Shown: positions 59,501 to 64,000 of the stretch, piece after piece
Numbering within the stretch: the stretch's first letter is position 1
Layout of the letters: each line of letters opens with the position of its first letter
Assembly: GCF_021462225.1 (NCBI RefSeq)
Contig: NC_061802.1
Span: 5,103,859-5,167,858 of the forward strand
From: Girardinichthys multiradiatus
Taxonomy: Eukaryota > Chordata > Actinopteri > Cyprinodontiformes > Goodeidae
Length of the DNA stretch: 64,000 nt
Reading direction: 5' to 3'
Notes under the pieces: model-generated
Told to the model about the DNA's origin: nothing
Database searches by the model: none
What the model saw: the letters and a program-made list of their open reading frames with translations, nothing else
Position numbers and translations under genes: made by a program

Positions 59501-61893
59501 GCTCTCCTGGTGTAGATGTATTCCAACCGAGTGGTCATAGGTGATGACTTCATCGCTCTGCAGCCTTTGTCCAGAGCAAAGAGCCAGCTGGGCAAAATTA
59601 GGTAGATTTGAGAGCCGTTAAGCTGTGGACTTCATACATTTCAAATAAATTCATTCATGGACTTAAAAACAACTACAGGAGCACTTCATGCAAATGCAAT
59701 ATTTCTATTATTAAAGATGTTATTTAAATGATTGACTGCATCTTGTTTAGTTAAAATAAATTTGTATTATTATTATTAGAAATGAAACACTAATTAGATA
59801 TTTAAGCAAAGCTTTTAATTCTTATAAGACTTAAAACCCTGAGTCGGATGATTGGAGCTTTAATTGGTACCTTTCAGTGGCTGTTTCAGAGTGACGAAAA
59901 ATGCCTTTCTTTCTATTTTTATCTGAAAATAAGCATGCTAACTTTGCTTTTAGTATTTTAGTAATTAGTTGACTTTAGAAAATCGTAATTAATCTAAAAG
60001 ATATCATTTTACATTGTCATTTATTTCAGAAAGAAACGTTGCTTTGCAGAATAAGTGCTCCTATACATGTTCATTCATTAGTGTCAGCATCCCTCGTCCT
60101 CGAGCGTTTTCTATACCAGCTGTGCTTCAGAGTTTCGTGCTGTGTTGGAAAAGTTATTGTGTCTGTGACAGCATGCTCTCAACAAGCCAATCAGCATTCT
60201 CTGTAGCTGGGGTCAGGAAAATATCAATGAGGTTGAGGTCATGCAGAAGAATGAGAGTTTTAGCTTTTGCATGCATTGCACCCTGGAAAAAAGGCTGACA
60301 CAAATGTGTCTTGAGACTTTCTCCCCACAGCATGGTCCTGTCATGGCTCAACCCACCCACTGCATGAGCAAATGCATGTGAGAATGAGTGGATGAATTAG
60401 TTTTTGTTTCTATGGAAACCCCAACTGACTTTACCGTAAATTGATTCTAGTCTCCTGAAACTATGAAAATGTGGGCCTCATTTGGGTTCATGGTACTTAA
60501 ACCCTGAACTGTAACTTTGGTTCCCTACATTAGGATGTGCTTTGTGATCTGACCTCCCACCTGGCATGCCTCTCAGTTTTAACAGTGAGACATGAAGCAC
60601 ACATGGCAATCTTTGCGTTGGTGCATCCTCTTCATGTTTGTTCAGCCACTAGTCTCCGGACTGATTTCTGGTTCTGAGATGGCCTCTTTACCTCAGAGTA
60701 GTCCACCCGCATGGTTTGGCCAGAACCACACGTCTGAGCTGATTGGTCACTCAAGCTGCATGAGCAACTTTGTTTGGGTTGACCTAAAAAGCAGCATGAA
60801 ACTACTTTTAGAATGACAGATTGCTGTTATTGTGGGTATCTTTAGAACAATGGCATAAATATTGCACCGTCTTGCAGGCTAACAGAGAAATGCCCAGAGT
60901 AGCATGAGCTCTTGTTGAAGAAAGTGTATTTTTACATTTTTTTATAGAAATATATTTGATTAATTAAGAGGCTACTGTGCATGTCTTTGCACTATGATTC
61001 AGCTTTTTCTCTTACTTTAGAAGATAAAAGTGACAACATAACCTAGAAGGCCCTCATGGGCTGTCGTAGCTCTGACGAATTCGGCAGCAGGTTAATTGGC
61101 TCAGATCCTCATAGGTTTTGCTGTATCCCCTCTTCTCATGAGAAATCTGTCATGCCTAAAGCTTCATTCGGCTCATCGGTTGCTTAATTTTCTAGCTACC
61201 TCTAAGTCTACATAACCTACAGCCAGTCTGCTCAAATAAGCTTACCTGCTTTGTGAAATAAACTGCTCCCTATTCAGTTGCTGTGTTTGCAGGGGTCAGT
61301 TGCAAAGAGCTTCAAGACCCAAATTTCTTTTCCTGATTAGTTGGCCACCTAAACTGCTGCCCAGACTGATGAACAGTTTTGCTGCTTATTGAATAATTTG
61401 TTAGTTGCTTAATAGGCAGCAAAGAAGATGTATCCACTGTATTCAGTTATTTAGTCTTTTATTGAATCTTAAAACTACAAATATCAGTTTATTGCAAGAT
61501 ATCTTCTGTTCCAAGACATTTTAACACAGTGAACTGATTCTAAAGGGTTTAAAAAGCAATCAAGGTACGGTGGATATCACCTAATTGGTCAGTTTGTCTT
61601 AGTAAATAAAGATTGTACAGAGGACTAAATGACGAACATGGATATTTTGTTTGCAGTTTGGTTACGTTGGTATGTGTCTCTGGCCTGCATGCAGTCTACC
61701 CGGTTGACTGACAGGTAAGCCAGCGGGGTTGACTGTAAGCATCTTGTGTCCTTCAGATGGAGCAGGGTGAGGGTTCAGTCGGCCCAGAATATGACCCTGT
61801 TAAAGCCCAGCGGAGCCCAGGGGAGGACAATTGGCACCTGCTAGCTGCTTATCCTCCCCCTGCTGCCCCCGGCCCAGACCCATGCTCCCCTAG
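23496..61893 (+). CDS. atp11b: ATP11B-type phospholipid flippase (P4-ATPase), exons spliced
   Basis: P4-ATPases of the ATP11 class move aminophospholipids, mainly phosphatidylserine, to the cytosolic leaflet of endosomal, Golgi or plasma membranes, usually with a CDC50 partner. Twenty-eight constant exons (23496-57547) join without stops into about 1081 residues, followed by alternative tails. Visible motifs are DGET (residues 178-181), PISL (354-357), DKTGT with the phosphorylated Asp at 407, SPDEKA in the nucleotide-binding domain, TGDKHET (681-687) and GDGAND (795-800). Membrane segments 1-2 are in exons 3-4, 3-4 in exons 11-12, and 5-10 in exons 22-28. Exon 1 (MLRWIRQQL) and the rest match vertebrate ATP11B closely as I know it, better than ATP11A or ATP11C. 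All introns are GT-AG. The last coding exon may lie beyond the window. Confidence 0.95.
23693..23723. repeat. Perfect 13-bp inverted repeat in intron 1
   Basis: AGGTAGACGTTAG at 23693-23705 and its exact reverse complement at 23711-23723, with a 5-base loop CAAAC. Confidence 0.9.
23905..23945 (-). repeat. LINE 3' tail fragment
   Basis: AATTCAAATCAAACTTTATATATAGCGC resembles a reversed L2-type terminus (compare 18086-18120). Confidence 0.4.
28690..29290. repeat. Unclassified teleost interspersed repeat
   Basis: CACCTTTCAGAGG near 28721, CAGGGCCCTGAATGTTACCC near 29060 and GGGAACCAGTGCAGAGGTAG near 29110 look like a common fish interspersed repeat I cannot classify with certainty. No protein is visible. 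Confidence 0.4.
31008..31206 (+). repeat. tRNA-derived SINE with A-rich tail
   Basis: Box A-like GTGGTGTAGAGGTTAAGCAC (31029-31048) and box B GGGTTCGAGTCCC (31082-31094) form a tRNA-like head. A unique body (CCGAATGTCTCCCACTC) and a poly-A near 31196 follow. It lacks a foldable acceptor stem, so it is a SINE and not a tRNA gene. Different family from the SINE at 19655. Confidence 0.75.
31536..31652 (+). CDS. atp11b: atp11b exon 2
   Basis: 39 codons starting GFDPPHQSD, phase 0 at both ends. Cytosolic N-terminal region. Acceptor tttctcag, donor gtatta. Confidence 0.95.
32851..32940 (+). CDS. atp11b: atp11b exon 3 (membrane segment 1)
   Basis: 30 codons. [15 protein letters not shown] precedes a hydrophobic [11 protein letters not shown], the start of membrane segment 1. 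Confidence 0.96.
34090..34940 (+). mobile_element. Tc1/mariner-like transposon relic in intron 3
   Basis: Plus-strand frames, broken by stops, read [14 protein letters not shown] near 34375, Q-Q-D-S-D-P-Q-H near 34530 and L-N-P-V-E-N-L-W-E near 34620. These are the D and E(D) landmarks of a Tc1/mariner transposase. It differs from the family at 19 kb. Confidence 0.7.
35850..35930 (+). CDS. atp11b: atp11b exon 4 (membrane segment 2)
   Basis: 27 codons, [13 protein letters not shown] then [11 protein letters not shown]. It holds the exoplasmic loop 1 and segment 2. Confidence 0.96.
36252..36359 (+). CDS. atp11b: atp11b exon 5
   Basis: 36 codons from [16 protein letters not shown]. Cytosolic, entering the actuator domain. 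Donor gtaagt. Confidence 0.96.
36865..37400 (-). mobile_element. LINE 3' relic (Rex1/CR1-like) in intron 5
   Basis: A terminus-like AGATTTTATTGATCTCACAATGG near 36882 precedes sequence whose minus strand shows V-S-H-A-H near 37292 and C-W-A-P-G-S type residues near 37350. These resemble the C-terminal end of a fish LINE RT. It stops about 45 bp short of exon 6. Confidence 0.55.
37445..37573 (+). CDS. atp11b: atp11b exon 6 (actuator domain, DGET)
   Basis: 43 codons. Contains the A-domain loop S-L-D-G-E-T-N-L-K, whose glutamate drives dephosphorylation in P4-ATPases. Confidence 0.97.
38436..38539 (+). CDS. atp11b: atp11b exon 7
   Basis: 34 codons plus 2 bases, [10 protein letters not shown] to [10 protein letters not shown]. 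Actuator domain. The split Arg codon is completed in exon 8. Confidence 0.94.
38608..38752 (-). mobile_element. RTE-like LINE fragment in intron 7
   Basis: The reverse strand reads [15 protein letters not shown] and G-G-D-P-D. It is colinear with 6840-6950 of the RTE-like element. Confidence 0.6.
39663..39710 (+). CDS. atp11b: atp11b exon 8
   Basis: 48 bases, [15 protein letters not shown] between split Arg codons. Donor gtaagt. Confidence 0.92.
40043..40107 (+). CDS. atp11b: atp11b exon 9
   Basis: 65 bases, [21 protein letters not shown]. The LLLRG-x-x-L-KNT segment is a conserved A-domain end in P4-ATPases. Confidence 0.95.
40453..40534 (+). CDS. atp11b: atp11b exon 10
   Basis: 82 bases, [17 protein letters not shown] to SAVE. 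The V-Y-T-G-x-E-x-K block precedes membrane segment 3. The following intron is only 76 bases. Confidence 0.96.
40611..40761 (+). CDS. atp11b: atp11b exon 11 (membrane segment 3)
   Basis: 151 bases. [19 protein letters not shown] forms segment 3, then a lysine and glutamate-rich loop. Confidence 0.96.
41556..41753 (+). CDS. atp11b: atp11b exon 12 (membrane segment 4, PISL)
   Basis: 66 codons. [14 protein letters not shown] contains the PISL motif at the lipid path. It ends N-E-E-L-G-Q just before the phosphorylation loop. Confidence 0.97.
42185..42255. repeat. LINE tail and perfect 18-bp hairpin
   Basis: GCGCTATATAAATAAACTTACC (LINE terminus, 42185-42206) is followed by CCTACCTTACCAATAGCT at 42209-42226 and its exact reverse complement at 42233-42250, loop of 6 bases. 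Confidence 0.85.
42256..43310. mobile_element. Candidate DNA-transposon-derived repeat
   Basis: GCCCCTTTTCCACTGGC near 42264, CGACTCGGCTCG near 42290, AGTACCGGTACC near 42332 and CGAGTCGGTACTG near 42385 look like terminal and subterminal repeats of a non-autonomous fish element. The right limit is uncertain and no transposase is seen. Confidence 0.35.
43425..43583 (+). CDS. atp11b: atp11b exon 13 (phosphorylation site DKTGT)
   Basis: 53 codons, [19 protein letters not shown]. The Asp at 43443-43445 is the phosphorylated residue. It ends GSSPHL at a donor gtaatt. Confidence 0.97.
44512..44696 (+). CDS. atp11b: atp11b exon 14 (nucleotide-binding domain start)
   Basis: 185 bases. [11 protein letters not shown] and [12 protein letters not shown] are N-domain signatures. 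It begins MGEELL in phase 0 after exon 13. Confidence 0.95.
45610..45790 (-). mobile_element. Tc1-like relic in intron 14
   Basis: CTTTAAGGTTGGAAGGCCTTCTTGCCATCACCC near 45637 (split: TTGGAAGGCCTTC, TGCCATCACCC) and CAGGTGGATGTC near 45689 resemble reversed Tc1-type transposase sequence. Short and decayed. Confidence 0.4.
45791..46533. other. atp11b: Rest of intron 14
   Basis: CAGTGCTTCTCAAACGTTTCCC near 45791 resembles an hAT end without a visible partner. Otherwise nothing recognised. Confidence 0.35.
46534..46602 (+). CDS. atp11b: atp11b exon 15
   Basis: 69 bases, [21 protein letters not shown] domain. Donor gtaagt. Confidence 0.93.
46903..46976 (+). CDS. atp11b: atp11b exon 16
   Basis: 74 bases, [22 protein letters not shown]-x-x-x-R-R-R-M-S-V is a strongly conserved N-domain strand. 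The donor must be gtacca after TGTG to keep frame. Confidence 0.93.
47079..47182 (+). CDS. atp11b: atp11b exon 17
   Basis: 104 bases, [16 protein letters not shown] to VDEFAL. The KGAE lysine contacts ATP in this family. Confidence 0.95.
47262..47330 (+). repeat. tRNA-derived SINE head
   Basis: TGGTTCAAGCCCCG (47292-47305) is a box B-like motif, with a GTTGCAGAGG part upstream. The probable SINE tail resumes at about 47748. Confidence 0.5.
47331..47747. mobile_element. Candidate hAT-like element inside a SINE
   Basis: The right end reads GAGCCATAAGTCCCATCACTA (47721-47741), reverse of a TAGTGATGGGACTTATGGCTC type hAT terminus. A much weaker partner (TAACGATGTG) lies near 47324. No transposase. 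Confidence 0.4.
47748..47832 (+). repeat. SINE tail
   Basis: ACCTTTCCTGCCTGTC, AATAAAAGCCATTAGTGCC and a poly-A at 47824-47831 resemble the tail of the SINE at 31110-31206. Confidence 0.5.
48324..48505 (+). CDS. atp11b: atp11b exon 18
   Basis: 182 bases, [13 protein letters not shown] to [15 protein letters not shown] and L-G-A-T are conserved at the return to the P domain. Confidence 0.96.
48506..51508 (+). other. atp11b: atp11b intron 18
   Basis: 3-kb intron without recognisable exon. AT-rich apart from a GC-richer stretch at about 50505-50830 that includes a perfect TGACGTCA at 50562-50569. No repeat named with confidence. Confidence 0.5.
51509..51712 (+). CDS. atp11b: atp11b exon 19 (TGDK)
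   Basis: 204 bases. [16 protein letters not shown] is the conserved P-domain block. It ends QLRRLAR. Confidence 0.97.
51808..51961 (+). CDS. atp11b: atp11b exon 20
   Basis: 154 bases, [15 protein letters not shown] to [11 protein letters not shown]. The C-C-R-x-x-P-x-Q-K-A block belongs to the P domain. Confidence 0.96.
52433..52535 (+). CDS. atp11b: atp11b exon 21 (GDGAND)
   Basis: 103 bases. [14 protein letters not shown] holds the Mg-binding hinge aspartates. Confidence 0.97.
52635..52780 (+). CDS. atp11b: atp11b exon 22 (membrane segment 5)
   Basis: 146 bases, [20 protein letters not shown] to VQYFFYK. Links the P domain to segment 5. The upstream intron is only 99 bases. Confidence 0.96.
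52957..53016 (+). CDS. atp11b: atp11b exon 23
   Basis: 20 codons, [20 protein letters not shown]. Membrane segment 5 end and loop. Donor gtaagt. Confidence 0.95.
53338..53465 (+). CDS. atp11b: atp11b exon 24 (membrane segment 6)
   Basis: 128 bases, [19 protein letters not shown], then the end of segment 6 and a cytosolic loop. Confidence 0.96.
53650..53788 (+). CDS. atp11b: atp11b exon 25 (membrane segment 7)
   Basis: 139 bases, [19 protein letters not shown], then [10 protein letters not shown]. It ends GNGQ in phase 0. Confidence 0.96.
54191..54214 (+). CDS. Candidate in-frame microexon of atp11b
   Basis: 24 bases between a tcttcag acceptor (pyrimidine-rich upstream) and a gtaaga donor. 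Phase 0 on both sides, encoding MLRANRQL. It sits between exons 25 and 26, both phase 0 at the junction. No protein support is visible, so it may be chance. Confidence 0.3.
54400..54636 (-). mobile_element. Tc1-like relic, first part
   Basis: GACAGACCAACACAAAGTAG near 54427 and TGGTCAGATTGGATGAAGAG near 54590 are family landmarks (compare 7480 and 7735). It is interrupted by a SINE and resumes at 54993. Confidence 0.6.
54637..54992 (-). repeat. tRNA-derived SINE nested in a Tc1 relic
   Basis: The most complete copy of the family: body GGAGCTGGTGCCTATCTCCAG near 54688, GCAATTTAGAGAGACC near 54806, and reversed tRNA head with AATTGAACCCAGGACC (54939-54954) and AACAGTGCTACC. It is flanked by ACTTTTAAAGTC (54625-54636) and ACTTTTTAAGTC (54993-55004), a 12-bp target duplication with one mismatch. 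Confidence 0.85.
54993..55280 (-). mobile_element. Tc1-like relic, second part
   Basis: TCACAAATTCTCAGTTGGATT near 55007, CACTGTAGCTCTGGATGCATG near 55080, then GTTGGTCTTTTACATAAAG near 55211. It continues the element at 54400-54636. Confidence 0.6.
55281..55921 (+). other. atp11b: End of intron 25, nothing recognised
   Basis: No repeat or gene identified. Short frames only. Confidence 0.4.
55922..55987 (+). CDS. atp11b: atp11b exon 26 (membrane segment 8)
   Basis: 22 codons, [19 protein letters not shown]. Phase 0 both ends. Confidence 0.96.
56083..56538. mobile_element. Candidate non-autonomous DNA transposon in intron 26
   Basis: Left TTAAGGGCGTTTT...TCTCACCTTTGGT and right ACCACAGGTGTGAAAACAACCTAA form imperfect inverted ends about 450 bases apart. 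No coding capacity. Confidence 0.4.
56811..56914 (+). CDS. atp11b: atp11b exon 27 (membrane segment 9)
   Basis: 104 bases, [19 protein letters not shown], then [13 protein letters not shown]. Split Trp codon at the end. Confidence 0.96.
57382..57547 (+). CDS. atp11b: atp11b exon 28 (membrane segment 10)
   Basis: 166 bases, [19 protein letters not shown]. Segment 10 includes six isoleucines in a row. It ends PTSTQKSQ in phase 0, the last exon common to all likely isoforms. Confidence 0.95.
57877..59001 (-). mobile_element. Near-complete Tc1-like transposon in intron 28
   Basis: Inverted ends CACTACTCACAAAAAGTCAGG (left) and the reverse of CTAACTTTTTGTGAGCAGTC (right) lie about 1.12 kb apart, flanked by TA. 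The minus strand carries a decayed transposase: [18 protein letters not shown] near 58620-58570 and R-H-R-H-H-L-L-A-W near 58535. Stops and frame changes make it inactive. Confidence 0.85.
59516..59601 (+). CDS. atp11b: atp11b alternative C-terminal exon A
   Basis: 86 bases, [19 protein letters not shown], ending QLGKI plus two bases (in phase 0, out phase 2) at donor gtagat. Serine and arginine-rich cytosolic tail. If the donor is not used the frame stops at TAG 59603-59605, with AATAAA at 59644-59649, so this could also be a terminal exon. Confidence 0.75.
59602..61756 (+). other. atp11b: Intron between alternative C-terminal exons
   Basis: No further exon or repeat identified with confidence in these 2.1 kb. 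Confidence 0.4.
61757..61893 (+). CDS. atp11b: Candidate atp11b alternative C-terminal exon B
   Basis: Acceptor cttcag, then a phase 0 frame [18 protein letters not shown] followed by a proline-rich stretch. A donor gtagta follows CCTAG, so it too is in phase 0 and out phase 2, length 137. Read through, it stops at TAG 61895-61897. If exon A is spliced to it instead, the frame gives about 29 different residues to TAG 61842-61844. Confidence 0.5.
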
Positions 61894-61897
61894 GTAG

Positions 61898-63409
61898 TAC
61901 CCTAATTTGTATTGCACTCTCCCATTGTCCCCATTGTACTGTTACTGCCCTGTTTTGAACTGAGGTCCAACCAACTCAGTGCACTACCTCACAGCTGCAG
62001 TAATCTGCACAGGCCCAAGTGTTTGCTTATAGCCTGCGCCTCGATCATTCTCCCATGGCTTTGTATCGCAGTTAGTCCCGCACTGCTATATTTAATTTTT
62101 TTTCATTGTTGTGTAGAAATGTCTGTCTGATGGTCTGTGTCTGTTTGTGTATGAATAGTTGCATTCTGTTGTAATTACTCATGATTAACACCACCCTTCC
62201 CTTCCCCTCTATGAATGATCTCATGCTCCTAAGCCCAGCTGTGGCTGACACTGCCCACACATGCCCCACCATGATTGTACTCGACTTTCCCTAACCTGGT
62301 CTCAATTCACCCCTCACTGTTATCGATCAGGTATGGGTTTAAGACAGAGAGAATGCTGTTGGCATGCCAGCTTCGTTGTCTTGGTTGTGTTCTCATTCAG
62401 CCATCTGAAACTGCCAGACCCATTGAAATATCATCATTTGCTTGCAGTTTGTTTGTTCCTTATAACATCCCTTTATGATTTAACTTTGAGGGCATTTTGT
62501 TTCTTAGAATATTTGTCTTTTTTTCATAGTTCAGAGTAGGGCTGGGCGATACAGCCAGAAAAAGAACACGATTGGCATTTATTGTGATACATGATTTTGT
62601 AATGTTCCACTAGAATTTAACATGTATTGCGGCATCTTTTGCTTCATCTCAGTTGTTTGGAGGGAATATAAATCAAATGAGTGAGCCTTGTAATAACCTT
62701 GTTATATGCATGACAAAAGGAACGTGCCACTATAGAGGCTAGCCATATATCTCCCCCTAAAGGCTCTTGATTTTTAGAGAATAATTCATATGGATTTTGA
62801 TATGTTTGTGTTTTGTTGCCAAGAGCAGGCAAAAGTTTGGTTTGATGCCAACAGTAGCTGCTTTTCCATTACAAATATGCACCAATAGTCTGCTAATGTC
62901 GGAAAAACAAAAAGGCAATTTCACAGTTGCGATGTTTCCATTAAATAACAAATGCTATTGCAACTTTAGCAAATACAGTTTTGCTCTACAGTTTAACCCA
63001 AAAATTGCCCACTACACACACACACCACACACCACTCCTTTTTCTTTCTCTCTCTAATCCTAGCTTTACCTCCTCCTACATCACACACTGTCTCTGGGGT
63101 GCTGACTCAGATCAGAGGAACCATCTGATCCCAGGTGTTACTGGGCAGCAGCTCTTTTTAGATATATTTACCCATGCATCACTAGCACTGATAAATCTGA
63201 TTAGTTACAAAATCTGTTTCGTACAGAACATGGAGTTATGTCCAATATGGGCCTGTAGCTCCTCCTGTTGCCTGTTAATCTGATCAGCCGACCTTGTTTC
63301 ATGGGAAATTGATTCTGAAGGATGTGGGTTAGATGCTGAGGGATCCATTACAAATATAACTGCCTAACATAAAAATGTTTACAGTTTTAGAGGATCTCCA
63401 CTATAATCT
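61898..63409. other. Possible 3' part of atp11b, nothing certain
   Basis: No coding exon recognised. TAGGGCTGGGCGATACAGCC near 62536 resembles an hAT-type end. The remaining C-terminal exons expected from family length are probably downstream of the window. Confidence 0.35.
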
Positions 63410-63510
63410 ATCTACAGGTACATCTCTGTCAATTAGAATGTCATTGAAAACTTTCTTTATTACAGTAGTTCAGCTCAGAGAGTACAACTCCTTTATTAAG
63501 TTCATTAATT

Positions 63511-63541
<31 letters not shown>

Positions 63542-64000
63542 CATTGATATTTCTGACATTCATATCTGTTTATCTTGATGACTACAGCATACAGTTAATT
63601 AGAACCATATATTCAGTTATTTTGAAGTTAAAGACTAACATATTCATCAATACAGAAATGTAGGCCTTCTGAAAGCGGTGTCCCTGTGATGTGCATTGCA
63701 TGCACTGAATACCTGATCAGGTATTTTCTTACATAAATTACTGCATCTATGCAGCTTTCCTTGGAGGTAGTTAGCCTATGTGGTTCTGCTGAGGTGTTGA
63801 AAAGCCCGGGTTGCTTTAATATTGCCAGTCAGCTTGTCTGCATTGTTGGCTCCGATGTCTCTCATCTTCCTCTTGACAATTACCCCTATTGATTCTTCAC
63901 TGGGTTTAGGTCAGGCCAGTTCCATGGCCAGTAAAGCACAGTGAGACCATTGTAATTTAAGCAGGTACACTGTAGGTACTTCTGGCAGTGCCTGACTCCA
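63410..64000 (-). mobile_element. Tc1/mariner-like relic (runs off the window)
   Basis: Begins CTACAGGTACATCTCTGTCAATTAGAATG-like sequence (split: ACAGGTACATCTC, CAATTAGAATGTC). Later it has CCTTGGAGGTAGTTAGCC near 63761, GGTTGCTTTAATATTGCC near 63809 and TCTCATCTTCCTCTTGAC near 63861, reversed mariner-type transposase landmarks. Confidence 0.55.
63510..63541. repeat. CA/TA microsatellite
   Basis: ACACAC run of about 24 bases followed by ATATAT. Confidence 0.9.

Noticed and set aside
62536..62600. TAGGGCTGGGCGATA, hAT-type start
   Set aside because: No matching right end seen, so not listed as an element.

Overview
The window is vertebrate nuclear DNA, almost certainly from a teleost (probably a percomorph). 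It holds one intron-rich gene with GT-AG introns set in AT-rich sequence crowded with fish-type interspersed repeats: L2-like, Rex1-like and RTE-like LINEs, Tc1/mariner relics, tRNA-derived SINEs and a gamma-type endogenous retrovirus. There are no operons, CRISPR arrays or bacterial-type genes.

Region 1 (1-6195) is a decayed endogenous retrovirus on the + strand. It has the end of a 5' LTR, a primer binding site matching tRNA-Tyr, a gag remnant, a pol broken by deletion and frameshift (RT, RNase H, integrase), an env that stays in one frame but carries four nonsense codons, a polypurine tract and a partial 3' LTR. Region 2 (6196-22475) is a repeat graveyard: an RTE-like LINE, Tc1-like relics, a long L2-like LINE with its 3' UTR, a Rex1-like LINE that split an older SINE, an inverted second copy of the L2 3' UTR, further SINE and Tc1 pieces and a CR1-like LINE relic. 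Region 3 (about 23090 to at least 61893) is a P4-ATPase gene, atp11b, on the + strand. Its promoter is CpG-rich, exon 1 starts at 23496, and 28 constant coding exons were placed by reading frame and splice sites. One or two alternative C-terminal exons follow.

The conceptual ATP11B protein keeps every P4-ATPase signature: DGET in the actuator domain, PISL in membrane segment 4, the DKTGT phosphorylation loop, TGDK, GDGAND, and ten membrane segments. All 28 constant exons join in phase without a stop, so the gene looks functional. Its introns hold many more repeats, including a nearly complete 1.1-kb Tc1-like transposon and a SINE nested in a Tc1 relic with a clear target-site duplication.

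The most interesting points are the 3' end of atp11b, where two candidate exons share phases (0 in, 2 out); a possible 24-nt in-frame microexon; the retroviral env whose frame survived better than pol; and the tRNA-Tyr-type primer site.
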